A stretch of DNA of 64,000 bases from Commensalibacter communis (GCF_947179015.1 NZ_CAMXCM010000002.1:186001-250000), one strand, 5' to 3'; shown: positions 54,610 through 64,000, counted from the first letter of the stretch. Notes: a model not told the origin generated them from the sequence alone. Translations and numbers: made by a program.

Positions 54610-55545
54610 ATGCCAATTTTAAATTTAAAAAAACTATCATCATATACTCATCAGTTTTTACAATATAACGAATATATTTTGGCAAAAGGATGTCTTTCTT
54701 TACTGCGTTCTTTGTCGCCAGAAAAAGCCTCTGATATAGGTGGGGCTATTTGTCGTCAAATCGGAACAAAACTGCCTGTATCCAAAGTGGCTGATAAAAA
54801 TCTGCAATTGGTCATGCCTCATTTGACCCCTTTGGAAAGAAAAAGAATTATTAGTGGGGTATGGGAAAATCTTGGCAGAACCGTTGCAGAATTTCCGCAT
54901 TTGGCCAATTTAAAACACAATACACCCCAAGGCGCAGGTTGGGAAGTTGTTGGTGGGGAATATTTAACCGAACAATCAAAGAAGATAGGGCCTGTTTTAT
55001 TTGTTTCTGGTCATATTGGAAATTGGGAGATGTTACCTTTGGGGGTGGCAAAATATGGAACGCCTTTTTCCTCTTTTTTCAGAGCTGCTAGTAATCCCTA
55101 TGTGAATGAGTTGATTTTGAATTTGCGCGATGAGGCAATGGGGCAGAAAATCCCGATGTTTGCCAAGGGGTCTAAGGGGGCAAGGCAAGCGTTAAAGCAT
55201 TTATTACAAGGACACAGATTGGGCGTTTTAAGCGATCAGAAAATGAATGATGGCATTGAAGTTCAATTTTTTGGTAGGCCGGCCATGACGTCTTCTGCGG
55301 TGGCAAGTTTGGCTCTGAAATTACAATGTCCGATTATTCCTGGCTACGTACAACGTTTGGGGCCAGCACGATTACGTATCGTGGTCGAACCGCCGATTGA
55401 TTATTCGGAATTTTCTGAGAATAATTTAGACAATATTCATCGTCTTACACAAGTAATTAATGATAAGCTCGAAGGATGGATTAAGCAAAATCCAGAACAA
55501 TGGTTGTGGTTACACAGACGTTGGCCGAAAGAGTTGTATAAATAG
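54610..55545 (+). CDS. lpxL: Lipid A biosynthesis lauroyl/myristoyl acyltransferase (LpxL family)
   Basis: 311-residue inner-membrane acyltransferase. HX4E motif His135-Glu140 in SGHIGNWEM, then VLSDQKMNDGIEVQFFGRP for the second site. It adds a secondary acyl chain to Kdo-lipid IVA. Divergent from the MBL gene (39-base gap), near lpxK and waaA but not in the same operon. Could be an LpxM paralogue; LpxL/HtrB-type by position and length. Confidence 0.88.
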   Translation: MPILNLKKLSSYTHQFLQYNEYILAKGCLSLLRSLSPEKASDIGGAICRQIGTKLPVSKVADKNLQLVMPHLTPLERKRIISGVWENLGRTVAEFPHLANLKHNTPQGAGWEVVGGEYLTEQSKKIGPVLFVSGHIGNWEMLPLGVAKYGTPFSSFFRAASNPYVNELILNLRDEAMGQKIPMFAKGSKGARQALKHLLQGHRLGVLSDQKMNDGIEVQFFGRPAMTSSAVASLALKLQCPIIPGYVQRLGPARLRIVVEPPIDYSEFSENNLDNIHRLTQVINDKLEGWIKQNPEQWLWLHRRWPKELYK

Positions 55546-56082
55546 AGTATTTACGGCTATTGCTTTATATCAAGAAGATTTATGAATGTTAAAATTCAGT
55601 ATTATGACTTCCTTGATTCCTTTTCGAGGGAATGGAAATATGCGATCATCAAAGAGCGTTAATGGGGATATATTTTAATCCATATTACTAGAAAAATGAA
55701 AAGGCTGTGTCTTATTGCGTTAATGATTGATTTTATGGATTAAATGTTGATAAAGCCACTATTCTCTATACAATGTCTATTTATGCAATTTATTTTACGG
55801 ATAGTCCTCGGCAAATAAAAAAAGTATGTAGCCGACATATGAACGTAATGAATTATATATCACAGTAAAAACTACCCAACATCCCGTCATTTATAAAAAT
55901 CCTAAAATGGCTTTGCAGTATTCTTGCAATATTAATGTGTGATTTTTCACGTGAATAAGAATAGAATAACGAGACATATTTTATATAATAAGCGTAAAAT
56001 TATAGAACAATTAGTTGTATTTATGTTAAAATATTATGATGTATTAAGGATGCTTTTAAATGATTAGGAAAGACAGCATATA
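55546..56082. other. Intergenic region with a possible gene remnant
   Basis: 537 bases, AT-rich. A 26-codon ORF (ATG near 55582, MNVKIQYYDFLDSFSREWKY) looks coding-like but stops early; the rest has no recognisable feature. A short hairpin ATTCC/GGAAT lies near 55617-55634. No tRNA, repeat or promoter is certain. Confidence 0.5.
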
Positions 56083-56253
56083 ATGGCCGAAGATATTCAC
56101 ACAGACCCTCATTTTGCAAAAAAATTTGTAAAGGCAAAATTAATACAAATTGCTAAAGATGCCGCAATTGCAGGTATTCCTGCAGATGTGTTTGAAGCAT
56201 TAATTATTGCCATGGCTGACGAATTAGATTTTAAAGACATCGTGAAGAATTAA
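56083..56253 (+). CDS. Small conserved-looking 56-residue protein
   Basis: 56 residues, helical with heptad-like spacing (FAKKFVKAKLIQIAKDAAIA, then VFEALIIAMADEL). Too short for the usual ORF cut-off. It has AGGAAAG upstream, and its stop is 13 bases from the cbpA start with AAAGGAG between, so it is probably the first gene of the cbpA-cbpM operon. No function recognised. Confidence 0.6.
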   Translation: MAEDIHTDPHFAKKFVKAKLIQIAKDAAIAGIPADVFEALIIAMADELDFKDIVKN

Positions 56254-56266
56254 AAGGAGACAGTGC

Positions 56267-57193
56267 ATGAGTACAGATCCTTATCAAATATTAGGAATTG
56301 CAAAGACAGCTAGTCAAGACGATATTCGTAAGGCTTATCGTAAATTGGCTAAGAAACATCATCCAGATTTAAATCCTGGAGATAAAAAGGCAGAAGAACA
56401 ATTTAAACTCGTGAGCGTCGCACACGATTTATTGTCTGATCCAGAAAAACGCGCGCGTTTTGATCGTGGTGAAATTGATATTCACGGTCAAGAACAAGGG
56501 TTTGCAGGGGGACGTGGACGCTATCAAAACCACGGTGATGGTGCTCAAGGGTTTCGATATAGCCAACAAGGTGGGCCACAAGGCAATTTTTCAGAAGAAG
56601 ATTTGCAAGATATATTCAGTATGTTCGGCGGTGGTGCTGGCAGGGGGCCATTCCAACAAGGTGGTGGCGGTTTTCGTGCGCAAAAAGGTCAGGATCGCCG
56701 TTATAATTTAGATATTGATTTCCTTGATGCTGTCAATGGAACCAAATCACGCATTACACTTCCTGGTGGAGGAGAGTTAGATGTCACTATTCCTTCTGGA
56801 ATAGAAGATGGCCAAGTGTTAAGATTGCGAGGTAAAGGCGATCCTGGTTTTAATAATGCACCTGCTGGGGATGCGTTAATTACTATCCATGTCCGTTCAC
56901 ACGCTCAATTTAAACGTGACGGACGAAATATTCGTCTTACTTGGCCAATGGATTTAAAAACGGCTATATTAGGTGGAAAAATAACGGTCCCAACCCCTAA
57001 GGGTGAGGTCGTGTTAAATGTTCCTGAGCATTCCGACACGGGCAGTGTATTGCGCTTAAAAGGGCGGGGCTTACCAGCTAAGGGTAATCAAGAAGCAGGG
57101 GATTTATATGTTTCTTTGCAAGTAAAAATTGGCAAGGTTGATCCTGCTTTGGAAGCATTTTTAAAAGATTCATCCGATAGCGATCAAAAATAA
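56267..57193 (+). CDS. cbpA: DnaJ-class co-chaperone CbpA
   Basis: 308 residues: J domain with HPD at residues 32-34 and YQILGIAKTASQDDIRKAY, a Gly/Gln-rich linker (about 72-140) and two C-terminal substrate-binding folds with LPGGGELDVTIPSGI. There is no zinc-finger domain, so it is CbpA rather than DnaJ. It stimulates DnaK and, in E. coli, also binds DNA. Followed by its modulator cbpM. Confidence 0.9.
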   Translation: MSTDPYQILGIAKTASQDDIRKAYRKLAKKHHPDLNPGDKKAEEQFKLVSVAHDLLSDPEKRARFDRGEIDIHGQEQGFAGGRGRYQNHGDGAQGFRYSQQGGPQGNFSEEDLQDIFSMFGGGAGRGPFQQGGGGFRAQKGQDRRYNLDIDFLDAVNGTKSRITLPGGGELDVTIPSGIEDGQVLRLRGKGDPGFNNAPAGDALITIHVRSHAQFKRDGRNIRLTWPMDLKTAILGGKITVPTPKGEVVLNVPEHSDTGSVLRLKGRGLPAKGNQEAGDLYVSLQVKIGKVDPALEAFLKDSSDSDQK

Positions 57194-57213
57194 GTAAAAA
57201 GGGAGAAGATCAG

Positions 57214-57552
57214 ATGATGACGTTTGAAATGTTTTGTCTTAATCTTCCAGAAGTCACTTCAACAGAAATACAATTCTGGATTGCAAATGAATGGTTAAGA
57301 CCGCAAGAAAAAGATGGAAGTTACTATTTCCAAGAGATTGACCAAGCCAGAGCTTACCTAATCATAGAGCTGCGTGATGATCTAGGCATTACAGAAGATG
57401 CAATGCCTATCATTTTGAATTTGTTGGATCAATTATATACAACACGTCGACAAATGAAATATTTATGCGAAGTGATTGCAACAGATCATTATCCAGAACC
57501 ACGTCAAAAACTTCGTCATATGATGAAAGACGAAGTTATTGTGGATTTATAA
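57214..57552 (+). CDS. cbpM: Chaperone modulator CbpM
   Basis: 112 residues of MerR-like helical type: [28 protein letters not shown] near residue 27, [21 protein letters not shown] near 58. CbpM binds the J domain of CbpA and restrains it. It is 20 bases behind cbpA with GGGAGAAG between. Its last six bases overlap folE tail to tail. Confidence 0.82.
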   Translation: MMTFEMFCLNLPEVTSTEIQFWIANEWLRPQEKDGSYYFQEIDQARAYLIIELRDDLGITEDAMPIILNLLDQLYTTRRQMKYLCEVIATDHYPEPRQKLRHMMKDEVIVDL

Positions 57553-58149
57553 CCCTAGCGTTGATGGACGATTCAACGTCATTAACAACTCGTTTCTAAC
57601 GGTTGGATCGTCTCTGAATATCCCTAACATTTTAGAGGTAATCATTGACACACCCGTATTATGAACGCCTCTTGTCGTCATGCATTGATGACTACCTTCG
57701 ATAATAACGGCAACACCTCTGGGTTCTAAAACTTCTTGGATAATATTGGCAATTTCAGAAGTCATGCGTTCTTGGATTTGTAACCGTTTGGCAAATATTT
57801 CAACAATACGGGCTAGTTTTGAAATCCCTACAACGCGTGAATTTGGGAAATAAGCAACATGGGCGGTGCCAATAATCGGAACCATGTGATGTTCACAATG
57901 ACTTTCAAAGCGAATATCTTTCAGCAGGACAATTTCTTTGTATCCGCCTACTTCATCAAAAGTCCGAGATAAGATTTCTCTTGGGTCTTCTTGATATCCA
58001 GCAAAAAACTCGCTGTATGAATCAATGACCCGTTTTGGTGTATCAAGAAGCCCTTCGCGTTCTGGATTGTCTCCAGCCCAGCGAATTAACGTGCGAACTG
58101 CTTCCTCTGCATCTTCACGGGTGGGTATAGGATTTTCTTTGGTATTCAT
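57547..58149 (-). CDS. folE: GTP cyclohydrolase I
   Basis: 200-residue type IA enzyme. Zinc ligands Cys85, His88 (HCEHHMVP) and Cys156 ([10 protein letters not shown]), with the exact E. coli spacings. It opens GTP to dihydroneopterin triphosphate, the start of folate and, through QueD, of queuosine. It may feed the queECD genes elsewhere in this window. Upstream ApaG gene on the same strand, 12 bases away. Confidence 0.95.
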   Translation of the reverse strand: MNTKENPIPTREDAEEAVRTLIRWAGDNPEREGLLDTPKRVIDSYSEFFAGYQEDPREILSRTFDEVGGYKEIVLLKDIRFESHCEHHMVPIIGTAHVAYFPNSRVVGISKLARIVEIFAKRLQIQERMTSEIANIIQEVLEPRGVAVIIEGSHQCMTTRGVHNTGVSMITSKMLGIFRDDPTVRNELLMTLNRPSTLGL

Positions 58150-58161
58150 TATATTTCATCT

Positions 58162-58641
58162 TTAATTAATAGAAAATAATTCGTGTGGATTATCAAGTGT
58201 AAAAGAGGGAATATCAATATTGATCGTTTGTTCCGTATCTTTGGAAATAATGTAATATCCTTTGATAATATTAGACGGCGTATCTAAAGTGATACAGGAT
58301 GTATAATCACATGCTTCACCAACATTTAATAAGGCATCATCATCCGCAATAATGGGTGTGTTGATGGTTTTAATGTGGTTATTGCTTTGAATAATATTCC
58401 AATTTTTTTTCAAAATAGAGATTGGGTTTGGATTATGGTTCTCGATACGAACATGATACCCCCAACTATAAATGCTTCGTCGTGGAAAAGAATATTCTTC
58501 TAACCAAAAAGGATAAATCGCAATATGAATATGATGTGATTGTGCTTCAAAAACACAGGGATTTTGAAGCAAGTCCTGATATTGTCTTTTGTCAGTCTTT
58601 GTAATTGAGGAAAAAAGTAAAGGGGGAATATGATACTGCAT
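58162..58641 (-). CDS. apaG: ApaG domain protein (divergent)
   Basis: 159 residues; the ApaG fold covers about residues 35-155: IYPFWLEEYSFPRRSIYSWG, VRIENHNPNPISILKKNWNI, GEACDYTSCITLDTP and the final IPSFTL. The core is recognisable but more diverged than usual, and there is an extra about 30-residue N-terminus. ApaG proteins are tied to Mg/Co homeostasis and AppppA levels. Eleven bases from metZ. Confidence 0.7.
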   Translation of the reverse strand: MQYHIPPLLFSSITKTDKRQYQDLLQNPCVFEAQSHHIHIAIYPFWLEEYSFPRRSIYSWGYHVRIENHNPNPISILKKNWNIIQSNNHIKTINTPIIADDDALLNVGEACDYTSCITLDTPSNIIKGYYIISKDTEQTINIDIPSFTLDNPHELFSIN

Positions 58642-58652
58642 GAAACCAAGCT

Positions 58653-59861
58653 TTATCTGTTTGTATTGGCTAAAGCAGCAACAGCGTCCAACCCTTGTTG
58701 CAGATCTTCGATAATGTCTTGAATATCTTCTATTCCAACAGAAAAACGGATAGAGCCATCTGTGATCCCCAGATGCAAACGTTCTGCTTCCCCTATTTTC
58801 ATGTGGGTTGTTGTCGCTGGATGAGTCACGATACAGCGACTATCGCCAAGATTATTAGAAAGTAGGATTAATTCTAATGCATTCATAAACGTAAATGCAG
58901 CTTTTTTACCCCCTTTAATTTCAAACCCAATCATTGTGCTGGAAGCGGACATTTGTTTTTGCCCTAAATCATAATGAGGGTGTGATTTTAAACCAGGATA
59001 TAGAACACGTGAAATATGTTCTGATTTTTCCAAGAATTCAGCACATGCCAAAGCATTTTGAGTCATTTTTTCAACACGTAAAGGCAGTGTTTCAAGTCCT
59101 TTAAACAAGACCCACGCATTAAATGGAGATAACCCAATGCCTGTGTTTCTGACAAAGGGGGTAATATGATCTTGAATAATGTTTTTATTTGCTAATACAG
59201 CACCGCCCAGAACACGTCCTTGACCATCAATATGTTTGGTGCAAGAGTAAACAACAATATCTGCCCCCCATTGCAAAGGATGTTGATATAAAGGTGTTGC
59301 AAAGACATTATCGACGATCAGCTTTCCGCCAGCTCTATGGGTTAATTCAGCAATCGCTTGAATATCTAAAATATCCAACATAGGATTGGATGGCGTTTCA
59401 ATTAAAACAGCAGCTGTGGGTTTGCTGAGGGCTTGTTCCCATTGTTGAAGGTCTGTGCCATCAACGAATATGGTTTCAACACCCATTTGAGGCAACAAAT
59501 TTTCAATAATCCAATAACTTGATCCAAATAAAGCACGAGAGGCAACCACACGATCGCCTGATTTAACCAAGGGGATCAAGCTGGCATAAATTGCACTCAT
59601 GCCCGTAGAGGTTAATGCACAGGCTTCTGCGCCTTCTAATTCTGAGAGGCGGTTTTCCAGAGAAGTTAAATTCGGGTTATTAAAGCGGCTATATTGATAA
59701 CGATCTGCTTCGCCTTTAAAAGTAAGCTCTGCCTGTTCTGCACTGTCATAAATAAAACCAGAGGTTAAGAACACTGCATCACTGGTTTCATCAAAGGAAG
59801 TTCTGTTAACCCCTCCGTGAATTAATTGTGTGGCAGGACGATAGTTTTTAGCGCGCTTCAT
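58653..59861 (-). CDS. metZ: O-succinylhomoserine sulfhydrylase (Cys/Met metabolism PLP enzyme)
   Basis: 402-residue PLP enzyme; Lys209 in SCTKHIDGQGRVLGG binds PLP. The segment HIDGQGRVLGG, rather than the HSDVxMG of cystathionine enzymes, and the length fit MetZ. It uses sulfide from the CysI reaction to make homocysteine. A cystathionine gamma-synthase is less likely. ATG 59861 follows AAGGA eight bases upstream. First of a possible metZ-apaG-folE operon. Confidence 0.82.
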   Translation of the reverse strand: MKRAKNYRPATQLIHGGVNRTSFDETSDAVFLTSGFIYDSAEQAELTFKGEADRYQYSRFNNPNLTSLENRLSELEGAEACALTSTGMSAIYASLIPLVKSGDRVVASRALFGSSYWIIENLLPQMGVETIFVDGTDLQQWEQALSKPTAAVLIETPSNPMLDILDIQAIAELTHRAGGKLIVDNVFATPLYQHPLQWGADIVVYSCTKHIDGQGRVLGGAVLANKNIIQDHITPFVRNTGIGLSPFNAWVLFKGLETLPLRVEKMTQNALACAEFLEKSEHISRVLYPGLKSHPHYDLGQKQMSASSTMIGFEIKGGKKAAFTFMNALELILLSNNLGDSRCIVTHPATTTHMKIGEAERLHLGITDGSIRFSVGIEDIQDIIEDLQQGLDAVAALANTNR

Positions 59862-60334
59862 AAAATTATTCCTTATAAATATTTTATATAAAATAGAGGA
59901 GGAAATAATAAAGATAAAATATCTTTTTAATATATATTTGTTTTGATTGATTTTGGCTAAGATGGCAAGGAAAAATATTAGACTGATGTTTTAAATAAAA
60001 GGTCATAACGATCAAAGCAAACATGGATTATATAATAATCTTATCTACTATTTAATTAGGTTGAGGATGGCATTTTTTATTTTTTTAAAAGGATAGTAAA
60101 TTTTTTTTTTTGTTTTTAATACAATATTACTTGTTATCACATACCCAAAAGATTCCTATAGGTAGTGAGGCATATAGTTGTTTCTGATCTTTAGGAGGAA
60201 AGGCTTATAAAGAGGTTGAAACTGCTCTATCATTACAAATCTTTAGTGGAGATAAGAGTTAATTTTATTGCTTAGATTTGAAAGTCTATACTGCCCTATA
60301 TTTTTATAGAACAGTATAGATTAATGCTCAGTAA
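59862..60334. other. metZ leader and glpK downstream region
   Basis: 473 AT-rich bases. I searched the minus strand for a SAM-II or SAM-I riboswitch before metZ and saw none. The leader has a CCTCCTC tract (59896-59902 on the plus strand) that could pair with ribosome sites, and a small palindrome AAAGATA/TATCTTT at 59910-59926. A hairpin after glpK is listed separately. Confidence 0.5.
60285..60320 (-). terminator. Hairpin after glpK
   Basis: Nine-base outer stem TCTATACTG/CAGTATAGA with an inner CTATA/TATAG pair, 15 bases past the glpK stop. T-run short, so it may need Rho or serve as an mRNA-end stabiliser. Confidence 0.6.
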
Positions 60335-61840
60335 TTATTCATCTTCTGGTAACAACGCTTGCTTCAAGGCATGTTTCCAACCTTTAAGCTTACTTTTTCT
60401 TTCTTCTTCTTTCATATGAGAGATAAAGCTTTCTCCTTGCTTCCAGTGATGTTGAATCGCAGAAAGATCACTCCAAAGACCACAACCCATTCCCGCTAGA
60501 TAAGCAGCACCCATCGCCGTTGTTTCTATATAAGACGGTCTTTCAACGGTAATATTCATAATGTCCGCAAGAAATTGGCAAAACCAATCATTGGCTGACA
60601 TGCCACCATCCACACGAGTGGTCAGAATATCATTCCCACTATCTTTTTTCATGGCTTCGGCAAGATCATGGGTTTGATAAGCAATCGACTCAAGGGCTGC
60701 TCTGGCAATATGAGCTGCTGTTGCCCCAAAGGTTAATCCCGAAATAATGGCACGCGCATCAGGTGCCCAATGTGGCGCGCCCAAACCAACAAAAGCAGGA
60801 ACCATGTAAATCTGATGATTATCTTCAACTTGCGTTGCCATATCTTGCGTTTGTGAGGCATGAGTAATTAACCCTAAACCGTCACGTAGCCATTTAATAG
60901 CAGCACCCGCAACAAAGATAGATCCTTCTAGGGCATAGGTTGGTTTTCCATTCAAACGATATGCCGTTGTGGTCAGCATACGGTTCTGAGAGATAACCAT
61001 TTTATCCCCTGTATTGAGCAACATGAAACAACCCGTACCATATGTTGCTTTTGTCATCCCAGTATCAAAACAGGCTTGTCCAATCAAAGCCGCTTGTTGA
61101 TCGCCAGCCATACCCATAATAGGAATAGCATGTCCAAATAAATTAGGATCTGTCACACCAAATAGAGTGCTGTTATCTTTTACTTCGGGTAACAAGGTCT
61201 CTGGAATATTAAAAATCTTTAAAAGTTCTGGATCCCAAGATTGTGTCTTAATATTAAATAACAGCGTACGGCTGGCGTTTGTGGCATCGGTTGCATGAAC
61301 TTTACCACCTGTTAACCGCCACAATAAAAAGCTATCCACCGTACCAAAAGCCAATTCTCCACGTTCAGCAGCGCTTCTTGCTTCAGCTACATTATCTAGT
61401 AACCATGCCAGCTTACTTGCAGAAAAATAAGGATCAAGCAATAATCCTGTTTTTTCATGGATTGTTTTTTCCAGACCTGCGGCTTTTAATTTTTGGCAAT
61501 AGGCTGATGTACGTCGATCTTGCCACACAATTGCATTGTAAATAGGTTTTCCCGTGGCTTTGTCCCATAACACAACAGTTTCACGTTGATTGGTAATGCC
61601 TATCGCTGCAATCGAGGCAAGATTTCCCTCTAATTTCGCCTCGGAAATTGCTGTTTTAATGGTATAAATGGCATCATTCCAAATATCTTCTGGGTTATGT
61701 TCTACCCATCCTAGTTCAGGATAATGCTGTGCAAATTCTCTGCGGCTTGTTGAAATATCTTCGCCTTTTTGATTGAAAACAATACAGCGTGTAGAAGTCG
61801 TTCCTTGATCCAAGGCAATGATATATTGATCTTTAGACAT
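60335..61840 (-). CDS. glpK: Glycerol kinase
   Basis: 501-residue FGGY kinase of standard length. IALDQGTTSTRCIVF at residues 8-22 is the ATP motif, with GITNQRETVVLWDKATGKP and TTYRLNGKPTYALEGSIF-type segments later. It makes glycerol-3-phosphate for GlpD. Last gene of the glpD-glpF-glpK group on the minus strand, 38 bases after glpF. Confidence 0.95.
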   Translation of the reverse strand: MSKDQYIIALDQGTTSTRCIVFNQKGEDISTSRREFAQHYPELGWVEHNPEDIWNDAIYTIKTAISEAKLEGNLASIAAIGITNQRETVVLWDKATGKPIYNAIVWQDRRTSAYCQKLKAAGLEKTIHEKTGLLLDPYFSASKLAWLLDNVAEARSAAERGELAFGTVDSFLLWRLTGGKVHATDATNASRTLLFNIKTQSWDPELLKIFNIPETLLPEVKDNSTLFGVTDPNLFGHAIPIMGMAGDQQAALIGQACFDTGMTKATYGTGCFMLLNTGDKMVISQNRMLTTTAYRLNGKPTYALEGSIFVAGAAIKWLRDGLGLITHASQTQDMATQVEDNHQIYMVPAFVGLGAPHWAPDARAIISGLTFGATAAHIARAALESIAYQTHDLAEAMKKDSGNDILTTRVDGGMSANDWFCQFLADIMNITVERPSYIETTAMGAAYLAGMGCGLWSDLSAIQHHWKQGESFISHMKEEERKSKLKGWKHALKQALLPEDE

Positions 61841-61878
61841 TGGTTTTTATATCCATTTCATTCTTAAATGGTTTGTGT

Positions 61879-62670
61879 TTACACAATTGGACGAGGCAAA
61901 AAAGGTCTGATGAGTAATTGATACGCACCACCACCAATAATTCCCCCAATTAACGGACCACAAACAGGTACCCACCAATAATTAGGAAGCCCTGGAAAAG
62001 CCGAAGGTCCCCAACCCGCCAGATAAATAAAAATCCGTGGGCCGAGATCACGAGCTGGATTAATCGCCCATCCTTCAAGATAGCCCGCAGAAGCACCAAT
62101 TGCTGCAACGACAAGGCCAATCATAAAAGCACCACTATTGGCCTGAGGGGCAACTGTATTATAACTTTCTGTAATTGCAAAAATGCTGAATACTAAAAAT
62201 GCAGTCAGTAAAATCTCGTCATAAAAAGCGTGAATAGGGGTAATAGCCAACCCTGGCGAAGTAACAAATACCCCAGCACCACCGCCCAACAGACGCGTAA
62301 TGTGGTGCACTTCGTTATAATGATTAATGACGGGGGAGTATAAGCAATAAACGAGCACAGCCCCACAAATGCCACCAACTATTTGTGCCATACAATAGGC
62401 TGGGACTTTCTTCCACGAGAACCCTCGGTATAAAGCTAATGCCAACGTTACTGCTGGATTAGCATGGGTTCCGCTGACGCTTCCTGTTGCATAAATTGCA
62501 AAAGTAACAGACAGCCCCCATGCGATGGCAACTCCCCAATATGCATTTTGATAAGGGCTGGGATCGTATAAAATAAGCATCGCAGCAGCCGAACAACCGA
62601 TAAAGATAATAATAGCAACGGCGATTGCTTCTGATATAAGTTCGCCAATAAATTTTTTAGTAGGAGACAT
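61879..62670 (-). CDS. glpF: Glycerol uptake facilitator
   Basis: 263-residue aquaglyceroporin: six hydrophobic helices and the two pore motifs, ANPAVTL (first half) and INPARDLGPR (second half); the Asp after the second NPAR is the glycerol-channel marker. It imports glycerol for the kinase. The frame continues eight codons upstream; the start ATG at 62670 (MSPTKKF) fits the family, with ATG 62694 as the alternative. Confidence 0.9.
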   Translation of the reverse strand: MSPTKKFIGELISEAIAVAIIIFIGCSAAAMLILYDPSPYQNAYWGVAIAWGLSVTFAIYATGSVSGTHANPAVTLALALYRGFSWKKVPAYCMAQIVGGICGAVLVYCLYSPVINHYNEVHHITRLLGGGAGVFVTSPGLAITPIHAFYDEILLTAFLVFSIFAITESYNTVAPQANSGAFMIGLVVAAIGASAGYLEGWAINPARDLGPRIFIYLAGWGPSAFPGLPNYWWVPVCGPLIGGIIGGGAYQLLIRPFLPRPIV

Positions 62671-62700
62671 CAAGCAAATACTTTCTAAAATCATCAAAAT

Positions 62701-64000
62701 TTATTGGAGTTTTTCCGCTAAATATTTTTGTAAATTTTGGATTTCATCTTGCGAGAAATATAACCCTAACTTTGTTCTCCTCCACAAGATATCTTCTGCT
62801 GTTATAGCCCACTCTTTTTCAATTAAATAATCAACTTCTCGTTGGCTTAATCCATGACCAAAATCGGTGCCGAGATCTTCTTTACTATTGGCTTTGTTTA
62901 ACACTTCAAACACATCTGTTCCATAGGCATGTGCCATGCGTTTTGTGGTAATTTCATCCAAGAAAGGAATATTTTTGCGCAAATTATTATAAAATAATTT
63001 AAAATCACCATTGGTAATATGACCTCCAGGCAAAGCCTCAGATCCTGTCCATGAACCACGACTATATTGGAAAAACGGCGCTAATTGTTCCATACTATGT
63101 TCAGCTAATCGTCTGTATGTTGTGATTTTTCCACCAAATATCGATAATAGAGGTGTTTTTCCTACATTTTGATTTAAATCCAAGTGATAATCACGCGTCA
63201 CAGCGGATGCATTGCTTGCAGCATCATCGTATAATGGTCTGACCCCAGAATAATCCCATATGACATCTTTTGGAGTGATGTTTTTGGTAAAATAATTATT
63301 GATTGAATCACACAAATATTGTGTCTCATCTTGATCAATTTTTGGTAAAGCATCAGGGGATTGATCCCAAGATAAATCAGTGGTTCCAATCAATGTAAAT
63401 TCTTCATGGTAAGGAATAGCAAATACAATGCGTTTATCTGCATTTTGTAAAATATAGGCTTGTGGGCCATCGAAAAGCTTTTTCACTACAATATGGCTGC
63501 CTTTGACCAAACGCACATTCATTGAGCTTTTAACTTGTAGATCTTGTAAAACTTCTGCAACCCAAGGACCTGCTGCATTTACAATTGCTTTCGCTTGAAC
63601 AGTTGTTTGATCTTTGGTTTTGTTATCTTGAATAATTGCTTCCCAAACATCGTCTTTACGTTCTGCTTTTAGTAAAGTGGTTTGTGTGCGAATATCTGCG
63701 CCCTTATCGCGTGCGCCTTTGGCGTTTAAGACAACCAATCGGCTATCATCAACAGCACAGTCCGAGTAAGTAAAGCCTTTTTTAATATCGTTTCGTAATG
63801 GTTGGCCGTAAGGAGATTTTTGCATTGCAATTTGTTGTGCATTTGGCAATTTAGGGTGGCAAGCAAGATGGTCATACAGAAATAACCCTGCACGAATCAT
63901 CCATGCTGGGCGAACCGCATTACGATGAGGAAGAACAAATTTCAGAGGATGGATAATATGTGGTGCAAGGTTTAATAAACGTTCGCGCTCTTGTAATGCT
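62701..64000 (-). CDS. glpD: Aerobic glycerol-3-phosphate dehydrogenase, 5' end outside the window
   Basis: The gene is open through the right edge, so the N-terminal FAD domain start is missing; 433 codons are visible. Seen: GARDKGADIRTQTTL, AKAIVNAAGPWVAEVL (about 160 residues before the middle), RLVKGSHIVVKKLF, the YIGGKITTYRRLAEH-type block (here IFGGKITTYRRLAEHSM) and a C-terminal domain. It oxidises glycerol-3-phosphate to DHAP and feeds quinone. Its stop is 31 bases from the glpF start used here; together they form the glpDFK operon. Confidence 0.93.
   Translation of the reverse strand, partial: ALQERERLLNLAPHIIHPLKFVLPHRNAVRPAWMIRAGLFLYDHLACHPKLPNAQQIAMQKSPYGQPLRNDIKKGFTYSDCAVDDSRLVVLNAKGARDKGADIRTQTTLLKAERKDDVWEAIIQDNKTKDQTTVQAKAIVNAAGPWVAEVLQDLQVKSSMNVRLVKGSHIVVKKLFDGPQAYILQNADKRIVFAIPYHEEFTLIGTTDLSWDQSPDALPKIDQDETQYLCDSINNYFTKNITPKDVIWDYSGVRPLYDDAASNASAVTRDYHLDLNQNVGKTPLLSIFGGKITTYRRLAEHSMEQLAPFFQYSRGSWTGSEALPGGHITNGDFKLFYNNLRKNIPFLDEITTKRMAHAYGTDVFEVLNKANSKEDLGTDFGHGLSQREVDYLIEKEWAITAEDILWRRTKLGLYFSQDEIQNLQKYLAEKLQ

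Noticed and set aside
55546-56082. Insertion-sequence remnant in the gap before the small ORF
   Set aside because: No transposase fragment or paired terminal inverted repeats were recognisable.
59862-60334. SAM riboswitch ahead of metZ
   Set aside because: The minus-strand leader was compared with the SAM-II consensus by eye and lacks its core stem and pseudoknot segments; SAM-I features also absent.

Overview
The window reads as chromosome from a low-GC member of the Acetobacteraceae (Alphaproteobacteria). The best guess is a Commensalibacter-like insect-gut symbiont. This is inferred from AT-rich codon use, a plant/alphaproteobacterial-type glutamate-cysteine ligase, the DUF2849-cysI-DUF934 sulfite reductase operon, an acetoin reductase, an NDH-2 dehydrogenase, and a complete lipid A/Kdo gene group; no database search was possible. 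Most genes are housekeeping. I see no rRNA, tRNA, CRISPR array, intact transposase or complete prophage.

Layout. 1-5156: 3'-truncated alpha-2-macroglobulin with a CxEQ thioester. 5484-9320: secreted DUF3828-like protein, a PfkB kinase plus class II aldolase operon, and an NDH-2. 9342-13711: a LplT-PlsC-Aas three-domain phospholipid remodelling protein and a YiaA/B-like protein, divergent from a TetR regulator with two matching palindromes between them. 13723-20651: DUF1090, SGNH hydrolase, acetoin reductase, SemiSWEET, SIS-domain protein, RsmI, LppC-type PBP activator, YqhD alcohol dehydrogenase. 20703-24331: LolA, a YebB-type cysteine hydrolase next to a SUKH immunity-like gene, and an AtzE-type amidase whose 57-residue AtzG partner is encoded just upstream. 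24676-26573: queE-queC-queD for the queuosine precursor preQ0 (folE is at 57547-58149). 26570-32503: DUF4422-GT8 fusion, ribulokinase, and an SDR/DoxX-DUF2269-DUF2269 operon. 32858-38615: DUF2130, a CHAP protein lacking the expected catalytic His, GshA, RsmE, UbiA, and an ETF-beta-type lysine methyltransferase.

Accessory points. 38835-41094 is a three-gene block between tandem terminators and aroC: an orphan phage neck-terminator-like protein, a glycine-zipper protein resembling C-terminal domains of polymorphic or T6SS toxins, and a tandemly duplicated DUF7079 protein whose start overlaps the toxin-like gene. 43305-45088 encodes an isonitrile synthase (PvcA/IsnA) and its Fe(II)/2-oxoglutarate oxygenase (PvcB/IsnB), a minimal isocyanide pathway that is notable in a probable insect associate.

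The right part carries a HAD phosphatase, a tandem universal stress protein, assimilatory sulfite reductase (DUF2849-cysI-DUF934), lipid A genes (DUF374 acyltransferase, waaA, lpxK, lpxL) interrupted by an opposite-strand NAPE-PLD-like hydrolase, a small conserved-looking ORF with cbpA-cbpM, folE, apaG, metZ, and the glycerol operon glpD-glpF-glpK running off the right edge.
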